From Selaginella moellendorffii (taxonomy: Eukaryota > Streptophyta > Lycopodiopsida > Selaginellales > Selaginellaceae), in assembly GCF_000143415.4 (NCBI RefSeq), contig NW_003314274.1:2090623-2154622 (forward strand): DNA of 64,000 nt, given 5' to 3'. Made by a program: the position numbers and the translations under genes. Below, one piece after another: positions 11,027 through 22,002 of this stretch (the first letter of the stretch is position 1; every line of letters starts with the position of its first letter). The notes under the pieces are model-generated. The model worked only from the letters and a program-made list of their open reading frames with translations, did not search any database and was not told the origin of the DNA.

Positions 11027-12738
11027 ATGGAATTGAAGTGTTTGGCTCTGGCTGCCTTCCTCTTCATCGCTTATGTTGCTGCAGATGGTTAGTCATGTAG
11101 TTTCCAAGGTTTTCCGTGTAAACTCATGTTTTTAAACCTTTTTCACAGATTTTCCATTCCCTCTTAGCGAGGCACACCAAGCGCCTGACTTGATTAAAGA
11201 TTTGGATTACATTGTTGTGGGTGGCGGAGCTGCAGGGTGTGCATTGGCTACAACACTTTCACAGAATTTCACTGTTCTTCTGCTTGAGCGAGGTGGCTCC
11301 CCTTACAATAACCCGCTGTTTATGAGAGAGGAGAATTTTATGCTTGGTTTACTTGATGAAGGAACACAAGGCTTTGTCAGCACAGATGGTTCTTGGAGTC
11401 GAGGTAAGCTTCGGGTGGGGGGTCATCGATCAATGGGGGATTTTGGGACCGTGCATCAGCCCAAGAAATCAAACAGATCGGACTTGACCCTGTTAAAGCC
11501 AATGCTTCCTACATTTGGGCCGAGAATGTGATTGTTTCCCTACCAACTTTAGGACCTTTCCAGACAGCTTTCCACAAGGGGCTGGTTGAAGCCGGAGTGA
11601 CACCGGATCTCGGTGCTACATACGAGCACTCTGTGGGGACCAAGACCGGAGGAACCTTGTTTGATGAGAATGGCCAGCGCCGACCGTCTTCCAACTTGAT
11701 CGCCGCTTATGCTAACCCGCAAAACCTTCAGGTCCTGCTGAATGCTCAAGCCGTGAAGATCCATTTCGATGTGTCTGGTAAGAATCAATCTTGGTTACAT
11801 AGTTATATAGTGACTGTTCTGCAGATTCTGGAGCTCCAAGGGCGATGGAAGTTGATTTCATCGACCGAAATGGAGGTCTTCATACTGCTTTTCTCAAACA
11901 AGATTCGGCCAGTGAGATTATCCTCTCCGCCAGCGCAATCGGAACTCCTCATCTTCTTATGTTGAGCGGTGTTGGGCCGGCTGATCACCTCAAGCAGTTC
12001 AACATCAATGTCGTCCTCGCCTTGCCTGTTGGCAAGAACATTGCAGACAATCCAGCCACAAGAGTCTACGTGCCATCGCCTCTGCCTGTTGAGTCTGCGC
12101 TCGTAAAGGTGGCGGGTATCACCCCCTTCGGCAGCTATATCGAGTCCCTCAGTGGAGTCCAGAACCTTCAGGGCAGCGTCATCTTCCAAAAGGTGGCAGG
12201 CCCAAAATCCACCGGAGAAGTGCTCCTTAGTAACGACAGCTTGGACATTACCAACAATCCCGTCATCACTTTCAACTATTACAACAACTCAGATGATCTA
12301 GCAACCTGCATTGGCGGTCTTAACATCATGGAGAAGTTCCTGCTGTCCAAGACAATGACCCCTTTTGTGAGCGGCATGCAAGCTATGCCATCGGGCAACG
12401 TGCTTGGCTTGCCGATCCGCAAGTTTACGTCACAGGAGGTTATCAACGCGACACTGAGTGCATACTGCAAGGTTAATGTTGGTACAATGTGGCATTACCA
12501 TGGTAGCTGCCGGGTTGGCCAGGTGGTAGACTCCCAGTACAAGGTGTTGGGTGCGGAGAGGCTCAGGATTGTCGATGGATCTGTGTTTGACTTCTGCCCA
12601 GGTACGGCAACATTTGTAATGATGGGAAGGTATGTGCAGAATTCTTATCCGTAGTTTTTACAATCTTTTTGTTTGCGAATGGACAGGTACATGGGATTGG
12701 AGATTATAGGTGCGCGGCTCAATAGCACATCCGCCTGA
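11027..12738 (+). pseudogene. HOTHEAD-like GMC oxidoreductase, frameshifted copy
   Basis: The start at 11027 gives a signal peptide (MELKCLALAAFLFIAYVAAD), then the FAD dinucleotide-binding motif YIVVGGGAAGCALA with LLERGG. The GMC signature region (about 11405-11430) has lost one base relative to the intact downstream copy, so the frame breaks at SRGKL and resumes by AENVIVSLP. The rest reads through: TPHLLMLSGVGPADHL, VGKNIADNP and the catalytic WHYHGSCRVG (about 12490-12520). Near the end CPGT is followed directly by ATF; the paralogue has NPQ between them. The last exon ends at 12736-12738. The family oxidises alcohols or cleaves cyanohydrins using FAD (HOTHEAD, mandelonitrile lyase); the substrate is unknown. 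One sequencing error could mimic the break. Confidence 0.8.
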
Positions 12739-12929
12739 AAAAAGCTTAATGCAAACTTTTTCATGTTTCATCAAACCTTTAATTTAGAAAACGCGGGTAA
12801 AATGTTATCTTCTGGCATCACAAATTCGAACGTCAAAGTTCAGCTCAAAAAGATCGATGTCATCTACTCAATGATCGACTAGCTTGGCACCATTCTACAT
12901 TGCCGCTCAACTCTTTTTCTCTTTCTACA

Positions 12930-13705
12930 GGAACCTGCAAGAGTTCTGGGAACAGATTGTGCAACACGGGGCAAACAGATTCTCTCGTGCATTGACACCA
13001 CCGATCCAAAGGTGTGGCTGCCTGGACCATGCCCACGGCGTATTCTACATCTTCTCACATACACGGGATTTGCTTTAAGAAATAGCGAGCGATGTGACGG
13101 AAATGCGCTGGTGAACGTTTTGGCACAAGATGGACAGCTTGTACTGGTATGGTCTGCTGGAATTCCATTTGAGACGATGTGTCTTATTTTTATTTCACCA
13201 TATTCCGTGACGGGTATATTGGGTATTTGGCATGACTTGTTTGATTTGATGCCGCAGCGCGAAGAGGTCACTTGGAACGCACTGGTGTCTCGATTATCTG
13301 ATATTTAAGGTCCTTTGAGTATGCCAAAGCATTCACTGGAATGTTGCGGCAACGACGACAGCAAATGCCCAGATGGAAAATCTAGAGGTTGCTGCTTAAA
13401 CTTCCGAGAGGATGCCGCGGCAGAACGTGATCTCTTGCTTGATGCATATACTTACAAGCGGGGCCTAATATTATTTGGACATTACCAACAATCCCGTCAT
13501 CACTTTCAACTATTAGATGATCTATTAACCTGCATTGGCGGTCTTAACATCATGGCCATCCTAACTGCAAGGATTTACGCAATCACGAAGCAAAGCTCTA
13601 CTTCAACAGCATGCCTCAACAAAACGAGAGCTTTCACAACCACGATCAAGCTCTGGAAATCTTCCAGAGAATGCCCCGCGATATATATGTTGTGTCCTGG
13701 ATGAC
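12930..13705 (+). pseudogene. Decayed PPR-protein remnant
   Basis: Fragments of plant pentatricopeptide repeats in shifting frames: GNALVNVLA (about 13100-13125), FDLMPQREEVTWNALVS (about 13240-13290), ANAQMENLEVAA then TFERMPRQNVISC (about 13360-13435), and ALEIFQRMPRDIYVVSWM (about 13645-13700). Several stops and frameshifts separate them. A short oxidoreductase-derived segment lies inside. No intact ORF is possible. Confidence 0.75.
13477..13555 (+). repeat. 79-bp fragment of the GMC oxidoreductase gene inside the PPR remnant
   Basis: This segment is nearly identical to 12243-12331 of the upstream oxidoreductase (DITNNPVITFNYY through CIGGLNIM), apart from a deletion of about 10 bp and two or three substitutions. 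Flanking bases do not match that gene, so it is an isolated patch, not part of a duplicated gene. Confidence 0.85.
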
Positions 13706-13938
13706 AAGCTTTCAAGAAGTTTCTTCGAAGAGATGACGTAGAATTTTTTTATAAAAAAAAGTGGAAAGAGGCTGTTATAGCATACATATAAAATCCAATG
13801 CTTAGTTCTTTTTTGGCATGCAAGTTACATGCATTATTAGCACTTTTTCTTTATTAATAGGTTGGGAAGTAATTAAGGTTTTTTTTTACGTATTATAAAA
13901 TAATGCCCAAAAGAACACAAAGCTTGTGAATCACAGGA

Positions 13939-15664
13939 ATGGGGATCCTTGGCTTGTTCTTCGCAGTTTTCATTGCTTGTGCTGCTGCAGCGGGTAATTA
14001 TTTTAAAGTTATTTCTTATTTCTTGTTTACTGACAGTTTCTTTGCTGAAAACTAAATGCAGAATTCCCCTTTCCTCTCCAAGAAGCTCACAATGTCGAGT
14101 TGACGCAAGACTACGATTACATCATTGTGGGAGGCGGTGCCACAGGATGCGCACTGGCCGCAACACTGTCAGAGAACTTCCGCGTCCTATTGCTCGAGCG
14201 AGGAGGCTCCCCTTACAACAACCCACTGCTCATGAGGGTGGAGAATTTCTTCCTGGGGTTCCTGGATGATGGAGCTCAGAACTTCGTCACCACTGAAGGC
14301 GTTGCCAATGCTCGGGGGCGCGTTTTGGGTGGTGGATCATCGATTAACGCCGGTTTCTGGGACCGTGCCCCGGCTTCGGAGATCGCGCAGCTCGGACTCG
14401 ATCCCGTCAAGGCTAATACCTCGTACACCTGGGCAGAGAATGCGATTGTCTCGCTCCCTGTATTGGGACCTTTCCAGAGCGCTTTCCACAAGGGGCTTGT
14501 CGAGGTTGGAGTGACACCGGATCTTGGTGCCACTTACGAGCACTTCGTGGGAACCAAGACTGGGGGCTCGCTGTATGACAGCAATGGCCAGCGCCGGCCG
14601 TCTTCCAACTTGATTGCCGCATATGCCAATGCGACCAACCTTCAAGTTGTGCTCCATGCAACAGTTACAAAGGTCCAGTTCGATGGTAAGTTGTTTTCAA
14701 ACTCTTTTCTTGCTTTGAAATCACAAAATTCTTGTTCTTTTGAATCGAAGATGGTCTTTCCAAGCCCACGGCCATTGGAGTTGAATTCGTCGACGAGCTC
14801 GGACAAATCCACGCCGCGTTCCTCAAGGCTGACGAAAGGAGTGAAGTGATACTTTCCGCCAGTGCCATCGGAACTCCCCACCTCCTGATGATGAGCGGCG
14901 TTGGGCCGGCGGAGCACCTCAAGCAGAAGGGCATTCCCGTCATTCTTGATCTTCCAGTCGGCAAGAACATTGCGGACAATCCCGCCACCCGACTGTACGT
15001 CCCCTCTATGTCGCCTGTGGAGCCGGCTCTCGTACAGGTGGCCGGAATCACGCCCTTTGGCAGCTACATCGAGGCCCTCAGCGGTGTCCAGAACCTCCAG
15101 GGCAGCGTCATATTCCAAAAGGTGGTAGGACCAAAATCCACGGGAGAGGTTCTCATTGACAGCATGGATATCAGGCAGAACCCCTCCGTCACCTTCAACT
15201 ATTACAAGGATCCCGAGGACTTGCAGATCTGTGTGGGCGGCCTGAATGTGATCGAGGAGCTCCTTTTGTCCAAGAGCATGACGCCGTTTGTCAATGGTAT
15301 GCAAGCAATGCCATCTGGTAACATTCTTGGCCTCCCGATCCGTAAATTCTACCCCAAGGAGATGATTGATATGGCCCTGGGTGCGTATTGCAAGGCCAAC
15401 GTTGGTACCATGTGGCATTACCATGGTAGCTGCCGGGTTGGCCAGGTGGTGGACGCCCAATTCAAGGTTTTGGGCACAGAGCAGCTCCGGATTGTGGATG
15501 GTTCCGTGTTCGACTTCTGCCCGGGGACCAACCCACAGGCAACTTTCATAATGACGGGAAGGTATGCAAAACTGATTTCATTTAGGCAATGCTTCATTGC
15601 TGCATTTGTTTTGTTTCGTAGATACATGGGAGTGGAGATTACTTCCCGGCGTTTGACTTCATGA
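13939..15664 (+). CDS. HOTHEAD-like GMC (FAD) oxidoreductase, intact
   Basis: Four exons. Exon 1 encodes a signal peptide (MGILGLFFAVFIACAAAA). Exon 2 begins EFPFPLQEAHNVELTQDYDY and carries YIIVGGGATGCALAATL, LLLERGG, and the GMC signature ARGRVLGGGSSINAGFWDRA (about 14315-14370). Exon 3 has GTPHLLMMSGVGPAEHL, VGKNIADNPATR, WHYHGSCRVG (catalytic His, about 15413) and DFCPGTNPQATFIMTGR. A short last exon (about 15620-15664) ends YMGVEITSRRLTS. Length (about 540 residues) and layout match plant HOTHEAD / (R)-mandelonitrile lyase-like proteins, which are secreted FAD enzymes acting on hydroxy fatty acids or cyanohydrins. The exact substrate cannot be read from sequence. It is the intact partner of the frameshifted tandem copy upstream. 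Confidence 0.92.
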
Positions 15665-16029
15665 GCTACTCGTACTTTCCAGCCGCCGCACCGCCAAGTA
15701 GTTATATTGTAGATACGTTGTCCAATTTTCACTGCTACAACCTATAATTAACTAACATTTCATTTCATTTCGAAGATGATGATGTGGGTATTTGTGTTGG
15801 ATGAAAGCTGATCATATGGAGATGCCAGGAGTTGAACCAGGGTAAACAAGCTGCTGCGCATTTGATTAACCACCACATTAAAAGAATATTGATTCTTTTA
15901 ATCGAATTATCCTTTCTCCAACCAAAGTCAACGCTTAGTCTACCACGACTACAAATTTTCAACCGTTTACTTTACACACCACATTCCACGAGGATAGAAA
16001 CTCTAGTCTCGGACGATACGATTCACAGT
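15665..16029. other. Intergenic, convergent 3' ends
   Basis: AT-rich spacer between the 3' ends of the oxidoreductase (+) and the peroxidase (-). A tRNA-like B-box (GGTTCAACTCC on the minus strand, about 15829-15839) is present, but no cloverleaf could be built. No gene seen. Confidence 0.6.
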
Positions 16030-17294
16030 TCAGTTGATCCTGCTACAATCCCTTCTGATTTCCCCGCTCGTCCCTGTCTTGACGCCGATGCTGCCCATTT
16101 TGTCCATGGCGTCAGCAAACGCATTAAAGAAGCGCTGGCGCTTCTTTGAAAACAAGCGGACAAGCTTCCTGGTCCGCCTGTCCGAGTAAAGTTCCTGGTC
16201 CGAGGTTACCAACCCTCTGCCCGCCAACAGATTCTTGTAGTACGCGTTGTCAAACTCGAAAGGGGTCACTGGATCAAACGGTTCCACCAGGTTTGGATTT
16301 CCGCCCCGGATGGGGCACGATTTCTTGAGGTCCGACGCGAAGCTGGAGCTCATTGTTGGATCCATCCTGTTACTGCTGCTGAAGTTGTAGAGCCGGCTGC
16401 TGAATTGATCGCAGTGTGCAAAGCCAAATGTGTGAGCTCCTGGAGTTTTTTGTTTGTGTAGTTTGGATCATGGAAGAAGAAAAGTGAGTGATTGATGTTT
16501 TTGTGACTTCTGTGCATACCTGAGAGTGACACCAGGTCGACGAGATTGAGACCCTTGGTCGCAAAGTTTTTGAGAAGTTGGTTTACGGAGAATTCCGCGC
16601 CGGGGAGATTGGCGGTGGCGGCTTCCGCTCTGGAGATTCTCCCGTCGCGTCTTCCTTTCTTCACTTGCCATGTTGGTCCTCCAGTCTGACCAACATAAAA
16701 AAAAACGCATTTTGTTTTTGAGTCCCCTTTCGTTTTGGAGCTTTGGGCATGAATGGAAGACCTCCAAAAGGCTTTAAAGAAGGGAAGTTTCGCTTACCAG
16801 GCCAACAAAGTCGCGCGTTAGTATGGCGAGAACATCGGCGCAAGAGACCACTCCCGGGCACTCGGCTTCCACGGCTTTCTTGGCTTTCATCACCGAATCA
16901 AACGCGTCTCCGGCCAGGGATTTGTTGATGTCCGCGTCCTTCTCGGCTCTGTTTGCCGGCGTGGATGCTAAGGTCACGGAAGCATCACACCCCTGGATGG
17001 AGGAATTCATGGAAATCCGGACAAGTTTATCAGGGATGAGAGAAAAAAACACTAGATTTTTTTCTCTCGACTTGCCTCGACGAAGCAGTCGTGGAAGAAG
17101 AGACGGACTGTGGCAGCGGCAGATGTTGGTGCTTGCTTAAATTTGTCGAGAGCTACTCGCTTGACGATGGATTCCACTCGCGGGCAGGTCCTGCCGTAGA
17201 AGCCAACCGAGAGTTGGGCCGAGGAAGAGAAAACGCAAACTGTAATCACTAGCAAAAGTAGCAATGTTTTATCCATGAAATCGTAGCGAAACAT
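16030..17294 (-). CDS. Class III secretory peroxidase
   Basis: Four coding exons. The signal peptide (LLLLLVITVCVFSSSAQ) is followed by LSVGFYGRTCPRVESIV and the distal haem motif AAATVRLFFHDCFVE (catalytic Arg and His, about 17080-17120). Next come GCDASVTL, the PGVVSCADVLAIL motif, TGGPTWQVKKGRRDGRIS, and the start of the proximal region, LVDLVSLS at the exon end. The proximal haem-ligand His is expected in GAHTFGFAHC at the start of the next exon (about 16435). The last exon ends DCSRIN with the stop at 16030-16032. Start is either 17294 (MFRYDF) or 17276 (MDKTLL); the second fits a signal peptide better. The family uses H2O2 to oxidise phenolics in the apoplast (lignin/suberin cross-linking, ROS control). 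About 330 residues, normal for the family. Confidence 0.93.
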
Positions 17295-17879
17295 GGAAGC
17301 TGCACGGGATACGAGAAATCAGATGTTTAGAAATGATATGTGACTTTAAAAACCAACCTGGGGATCACTGAAGAACGCGGCTGAGCTCTAGAAAGAAGGA
17401 AGGACGGACAGTTTCATTTCCGGAAAGAAGTATAGGGAAAAGAAGCTGTCCCAAAGTTATAACGCTGCTGGAAGTCTCCAAAACAAAAAAGAAAAGAAAA
17501 GAGAGATTTGGCAAAGTTTAGGGGAATGTTGCTGGACAGCACAGACTTTGCTTTCAAGCCCACACATGAAACCTCCCGAAGAGCCACGAGCTGGCACACT
17601 ACAACACAGGCTAGAAGCTGAGTAGGAAGAAGCCGATAGATTGACAAAAGAGAAACAAGGAATAAAATATCGGGTTTTGATCCCTGCTAAGTATGTATAC
17701 AAACGAAGCAGACAAACCAGGATAATACTTGTAGAATACGATATTCTCCTTGTGATCGATCCCCTTACCGAATCGTGCAAAAGCGATTCTGAACATAAGA
17801 GAGAGATATTTAACTTAATGCAGTTCCAATTTTCCAATCTTGTTCAATCTATGGACAAGATGGTGCACAATCCAATGAC
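17295..17879. other. Upstream region of peroxidase; repeat and tRNA-like fragment
   Basis: No supported gene. A 25-bp segment (GCTAAGTATGTATACAAACG..., about 17686) recurs at about 20199 and, with one change, at about 20920. At about 17752-17795 a stretch resembles part of the minus-strand tRNA-Ala at 19961 (T-arm and anticodon-arm region, ATCGATCCCCTTACC then CAAAAGCGAT), but it lacks the D-arm and acceptor stem. Confidence 0.5.
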
Positions 17880-18010
17880 TTTGCAATGTCTACTTCCGGA
17901 ACATTATCACCAGCGTGTATGCCCACAATGTGTTTCCTGGAATTCTATGGTGACGGCGTATGCCCAGGCCGGATATATGGAGGGTGCTCAAGCAAATGCC
18001 AGCCCAGGAC
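17880..18010 (+). pseudogene. PPR motif remnant
   Basis: The translation CPQCVSWNSMVTAYAQAGYM (about 17920-17982) is a diagnostic plant PPR/E-type repeat (VSWNSMVTAYAQAG). There are no further repeats in frame, so it is an isolated fragment, like the remnant near 13 kb. Confidence 0.6.
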
Positions 18011-18389
18011 ACTCGACTTCACGCTCTGCCTGCTCGAGCCCAGTGCTTTCTCTGAAGAACGGACGGCCAAATCCCATCTTGGTCGTGGGAAGCTCTCTCA
18101 TCAACATTTCCAATCACCTGGTATCAAATATAAAGAATAAAATTTACCTTGATCTTGCTATTACTTCTCATGAGCAGGGCAACAAAAATACGGCTTCTCA
18201 GCTCCCCGCTTGAAACGGTTGCATCTGTTTGTATTGACAAACCCAGAACACGGAACTGCTTTCTCAAGAGCTAATTCCTCAGGCTCAGGAAGCCTCAATT
18301 TATCAACAAATGCCAACGAGTTCTGCAAAGTTACTGACACTCACATTTGCTGCAGAAACAGTGAATGAAATTAGCACGGATAAACACCT

Positions 18390-19885
18390 TTAGATCGAAG
18401 AATGCTTACCACCCACAACGTCTAGGTGTGGCAAAACGTAGGTACTAGGACATCCCAACAGCTCCTCAAACATCATGAACCGAGGAAGGATCTCATCTTT
18501 CCATGCAATATGGCTCGCTTCCGTTTGGTTGATGACACTGAGATCTGTACTCCAGCCCGTATTGCTCGTCACACCTGGCCGCACTAAATCAACGGCCTTT
18601 TCGTTACAAAACAGAACCCCGGAGAGCAGCTCCTCCATAGTAGTAGCCAACAAAGCTTCCAACTCATAGTCCTTCCAATAGCGGCCGAGTATGCTTCCCT
18701 TTACCTTAACTACATTCACCACCAAAGCCTCCAGCCTCGCGGAGTTGTGGGTTGAGAGAACGGCCGCATCTTGCTGAACGTCAAATGCCCATATCTTCCT
18801 CTCAGGTAACCGCGACAAAGCTTTGGACCTATTCATGACTTCAGCTGCCAGCAAGTCCGCCAATTATCTGGAAATGAGCTTCATGTAATCTCCTCCGAAA
18901 CGTTAAGGTAAGCAGAGGCGATTGTTCCCTCGGTAGCAATCCTCATGGATATGCTGCGTGTTCATGTTCATTCAAGCCAAGAAAATCCATGAGCCGCGCA
19001 TCATCGCCGCCTTCGAGCTCAACGAGGAATGACGCTACCTCTTTCAGGTTGCTACCGGTATGCTGCATTTGAAAAGGATAAGCTGCGGTGCCTTGCTGCT
19101 CTCGGTCAGCTGCTATTTGCTTCTAGTTCTTGTTCTACTAGTCTTTCCGGAGCACAGGATCAGCATTTCGTCCGATCTCAGGCGGCCGCTCTTAAACAAC
19201 CTGGTACGAGACGAGCCCGGTGGCCAAGTCAGTTTCGACAGGTGCTGGGGGAAAAGAGTCTATGTCTACAATAGTACAATCTTCCAGTCCACTAACGTAC
19301 CTTACTATGTCCATGGTGCAAGATAGGATAAGCATGTCAAACGCAGCTGGTTGCTTGGCCTGGACATACAGCTGAAGCAGCCGTGGAGTGAGCACTGTGT
19401 GGTACACCATTGCCTGTGTGGTGCCGACACCGAACGGAGACTTTGCCAGGCAAGTCTTGAACTCCTCCGCAGTGAAGGGCCCGCTGAACTCCATTCGCCA
19501 GGCTTCTTGTCTGTATAGAGGTATTCCATGAATGATTCAGAAACCTAGACCAGGACATGGAAATAGCTCGCTTCCTCCAAAGCAGACCTCTACTGTGTAA
19601 CTTCGAGATTCACAGCCTTCAAATCCAAACAGTTCCACTTGTCCGCCATTCAGCTTGCCCTTAAAAAAGCCTACCAGACTCGGAAGTGAGTTTGCAGACA
19701 GCACCAGTTCTTGAGTCGACTCCTCGAAGACCACAATGGGAACTGGTGTCCAACAATGTAGACAGACCACCAGGGCCTCCGGACAAGCATGTGTCTGGCA
19801 AGAGAATCCCGTGAAGAGCAGATCGCTGGTGGCAGCGACACAAAACGATTGTACACCTTTCACACCCGAAAGCTGCCATATCCAC
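18390..19885 (-). CDS. Unrecognised locus, possibly multi-exon
   Basis: I do not recognise this gene. Three minus-strand segments look coding. About 19537-19863 encodes 108 residues containing WTPVPIVVFEESTQELVLSA. About 19300-19494 encodes FSGPFTAEEFKTCLAKSPFG and LLQLYVQAKQPAAFDMLILS, followed by a plausible donor (AAG|GTACGT, about 19306). About 18390-18863 encodes 157 residues containing KIWAFDVQQDAAVLSTHNSA and LEALLATTMEELLSGVLFCN. Between the last two, LKEVASFLVELEGGDDARLM also reads through (about 19000-19050). Stops and frame changes between segments mean this may be a decayed gene. A plus-strand ORF at 19060-19326 (membrane anchor, then CWGKRVYVYN, reminiscent of GT47 exostosin-type N-termini) overlaps and competes with this model. 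Confidence 0.35.
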
Positions 19886-19960
19886 AGTTTATTTATAGCA
19901 CCGTTGAAACCCTAAACTTTGCTCTTTAACATTGAAGAAAAAGAAAACTTAAAAAGACTA

Positions 19961-20033
19961 TGGAGTTGAGGGGCATCGATCCCCTTACCTATCGCATGCA
20001 AAGCGATCACTCTACCATCTGAGCTACAACCCC
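19961..20033 (-). tRNA. tRNA-Ala (anticodon UGC)
   Basis: 73-nt cloverleaf on the minus strand. The acceptor stem is GGGGTTG/CAACTCC with one G-U pair and discriminator A. The A box TAGCTCAGATGG and D-arm, an anticodon arm with TTTGCAT (anticodon TGC), and the T-arm GGGATCGATGCCCC follow. It has the nuclear tRNA-Ala form, not the plastid one (different acceptor and anticodon stems). The anticodon stem keeps pairing (ATCGC/GCGAT). No intron and no encoded CCA. Confidence 0.93.
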
Positions 20034-20350
20034 TCATTTATATTTATCTATGTCTAACACGAATCAGAGATTAATTGATCAATAGTGTATCAAGTCACCC
20101 AACTAGCATAATATAATTTTTTGCATAAGCATGAAAGTCCTTAAATATCAAAGACATCTATTTGAACCCATAACAACTACCTCATCCGTTTTTATTCGCT
20201 AAGTATGTATACAAACGAAGCAAAGGAAAACATTTTCACCAGATGTGGATAAGGTTGAGTAGCACCAAGAGCAACGCAACAACAACACGTATCACATACA
20301 ACCTAATATAAAAGTACTATTTAACAGATAATATTATATTCATCCTAGCT
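20034..20350. other. AT-rich spacer with partial SYP5 3'-end copy
   Basis: Mostly AT-rich. Positions about 20190-20295 repeat the 3' end of the SYP5 gene (about 20906-21015), including its stop codon and the last C-terminal codons, and continue into its 3' flank. No intact gene. Confidence 0.7.
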
Positions 20351-20352
20351 GT

Positions 20353-20716
20353 TTTGTTAAGGAAACAAGCTGGTATGTGTGGCTTCCTAGTGTCGCAAGG
20401 AACACTATTGTCAATCTCCGTCTGAATGTCGAGAAGGGTGAGCCGGTCTGCCTTGCTAGTTGGAGGGGAAAGCTCTATATGGTGTGGCTCACCGTGGAAG
20501 ACAAGTGCACAATTGTGGAGATTTCTGTGGAGACTGGTGAGGTGATAGCATTTAATCAGTAACTCGTAAACAGAGCTACTTCCGTGGTCAAGCTGGTAAC
20601 TATTTGAATTTTGAAGGATAATGGAAGGGTACGTAAGTTTTTCTCGTATGATCTAGATGCAAGTACTTGGACTGAAAAAGATTACAAGCCTGTCTCAGTT
20701 CCCAGGCTTCTGTAGA
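20353..20716 (+). pseudogene. Kelch-repeat protein remnant
   Basis: WYVWLPSVARNTIVNLRLNV and GEPVCLASWRGKLYMVWLTV (about 20370-20500), then after stops FFSYDLDASTWTEKDY (about 20635-20680). These look like blades of plant F-box/kelch proteins (internal W and YDLxxxxW). Stops at about 20561 and 20714 and no F-box nearby suggest a fragment. Confidence 0.45.
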
Positions 20717-20963
20717 TTGAATTATAAATTTATAAGAAAATTAAATCCAGACAGAAAAATATGTGGAATGTAGCCTTAAGTGGGTGGTAAATTCCATCTG
20801 TCGAAAACTCGCAGTGCCTCCTCCGGACAATATTAACAGTGTTTATTTACAAAGGATTCTCTTTAAACTTACAGATGCAGATAGAAGTAGGAGCTGTACA
20901 CAATCCCGTTTTTATTCGCTATGTATGTATACAAACGAAGAAAACACGCGAAGGAAAAGACTT

Positions 20964-22002
20964 TCACCAGACGTGGATAAGCTTGAGCAGCACCAAGAGC
21001 AACGCCACAACAACGAGCATCATCAAGCACAGGCATCCCAAGGCTGAGGATCCGGCACGTTTCGACAAAACGACCAAACGCTTGTGCACATTCTGTCGAG
21101 ACGAAGAAAATGAGGAAGAGATTTGCAAGCGCGAAGATGACACGCGTATACTTACTTGTAAAACTGTGTTCGTTCGATCAGCGTGACGATCCATATCGTC
21201 CTGCAGCAAATAGGACATTGGCTTTTGATCACAAAACCACTGGTAAATCGAGCTAGAGCTTACCAGTAAGTGTGCTTGGAGGTCCAGCTCTTCATTCACA
21301 GTCAGTGCGATGTGCTTCGTACTGACCACAGATTTCTCTAAATCTTCAAGGTCGACGTCTTGGTCTGATTGGATAAGAGGTGCACGTAAACAAAAGGAAA
21401 CAAAAGCTTTGACAATGTTCCTCGCTACCTTTCATTGTTTGTCGCTGAAATGCGATCAATCCATAATTGTCCAAACCCGTAGTCTTATCCGTCTCGACGG
21501 GAGGGCCTCTGGTGCCATCAGCTAGCAAATCGTCCCTGGAAGCAGCGTTTAGAACAAGCTTGAAACAAAAGAGAAGAAGAAAGCACAAGGAAAATCTAGT
21601 TTTCAAGGAAAGAAAGACTCAAGAACAACAAGGATTTTTATACCTTGCGTTTTGGGAGCTCTTGTAGCTGGAATCGAGTTGCTTGACGCGGAGTCCTAGA
21701 CTTATAATCGCGTCTTGGCGACGAAAAAATTCCTTTTCTGATCTGGAGCACAGTGTTAGTGCGATCAAACCATTCACGGCGACTGCCACAAACGCTTACA
21801 ATTGGCCGCGCAGCGTTTCGAGAGTACTGGTAAGGCGATTAACCTTGTTGTCCAGAATGAGGATCTTCCTTTTCGTGGTAGACAGCAGCCTAGATCTCTC
21901 GCCTCTAGACATACCGCCGGAATTCGCATTGACGATGCTGCCTTTGACCTCCTCCGCCAAGCGCGTCGCCTCGTCTAGCTCCTTCGCCCAGGCGTCCGCC
22001 AT
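20964..22002 (-). CDS. Qc-SNARE of the SYP5 (SYP51/52) family
   Basis: Small tail-anchored t-SNARE with several exons. The start at 22002 encodes MADAWAKELDEATRLAEEVK, then the N-terminal helices (STTKRKILILDNKVNRLTST). Middle exons carry TTGLDNYGLIAFQRQTMK and DLEDLEKSVVSTKHIALTVN EELDLQ, which closely match the SNARE motif of Arabidopsis SYP51/52 (VMSTKHIALAVSEELDLQ). Then come DDMDRHADRTNTVLQ and a hydrophobic tail anchor (LGCLCLMMLVVVALLLVLLK) ending LIHVW, stop at 20964-20966. The family acts at the prevacuolar compartment and vacuole in membrane fusion. The start codon lies only about 126 bp from that of the divergent PHS1 gene. Its 3' end is partly duplicated about 700 bp downstream. 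Confidence 0.9.

Noticed and set aside
15815-15890. Possible tRNA on the minus strand (GGTTCAACTCC B box)
   Set aside because: An A-box-like segment exists but no acceptor stem or anticodon stem pairs; not a tRNA.
17641-18213. 190-codon plus-strand ORF
   Set aside because: Crosses a tRNA-like fragment and a PPR relic in a single frame; composed of unrelated pieces.
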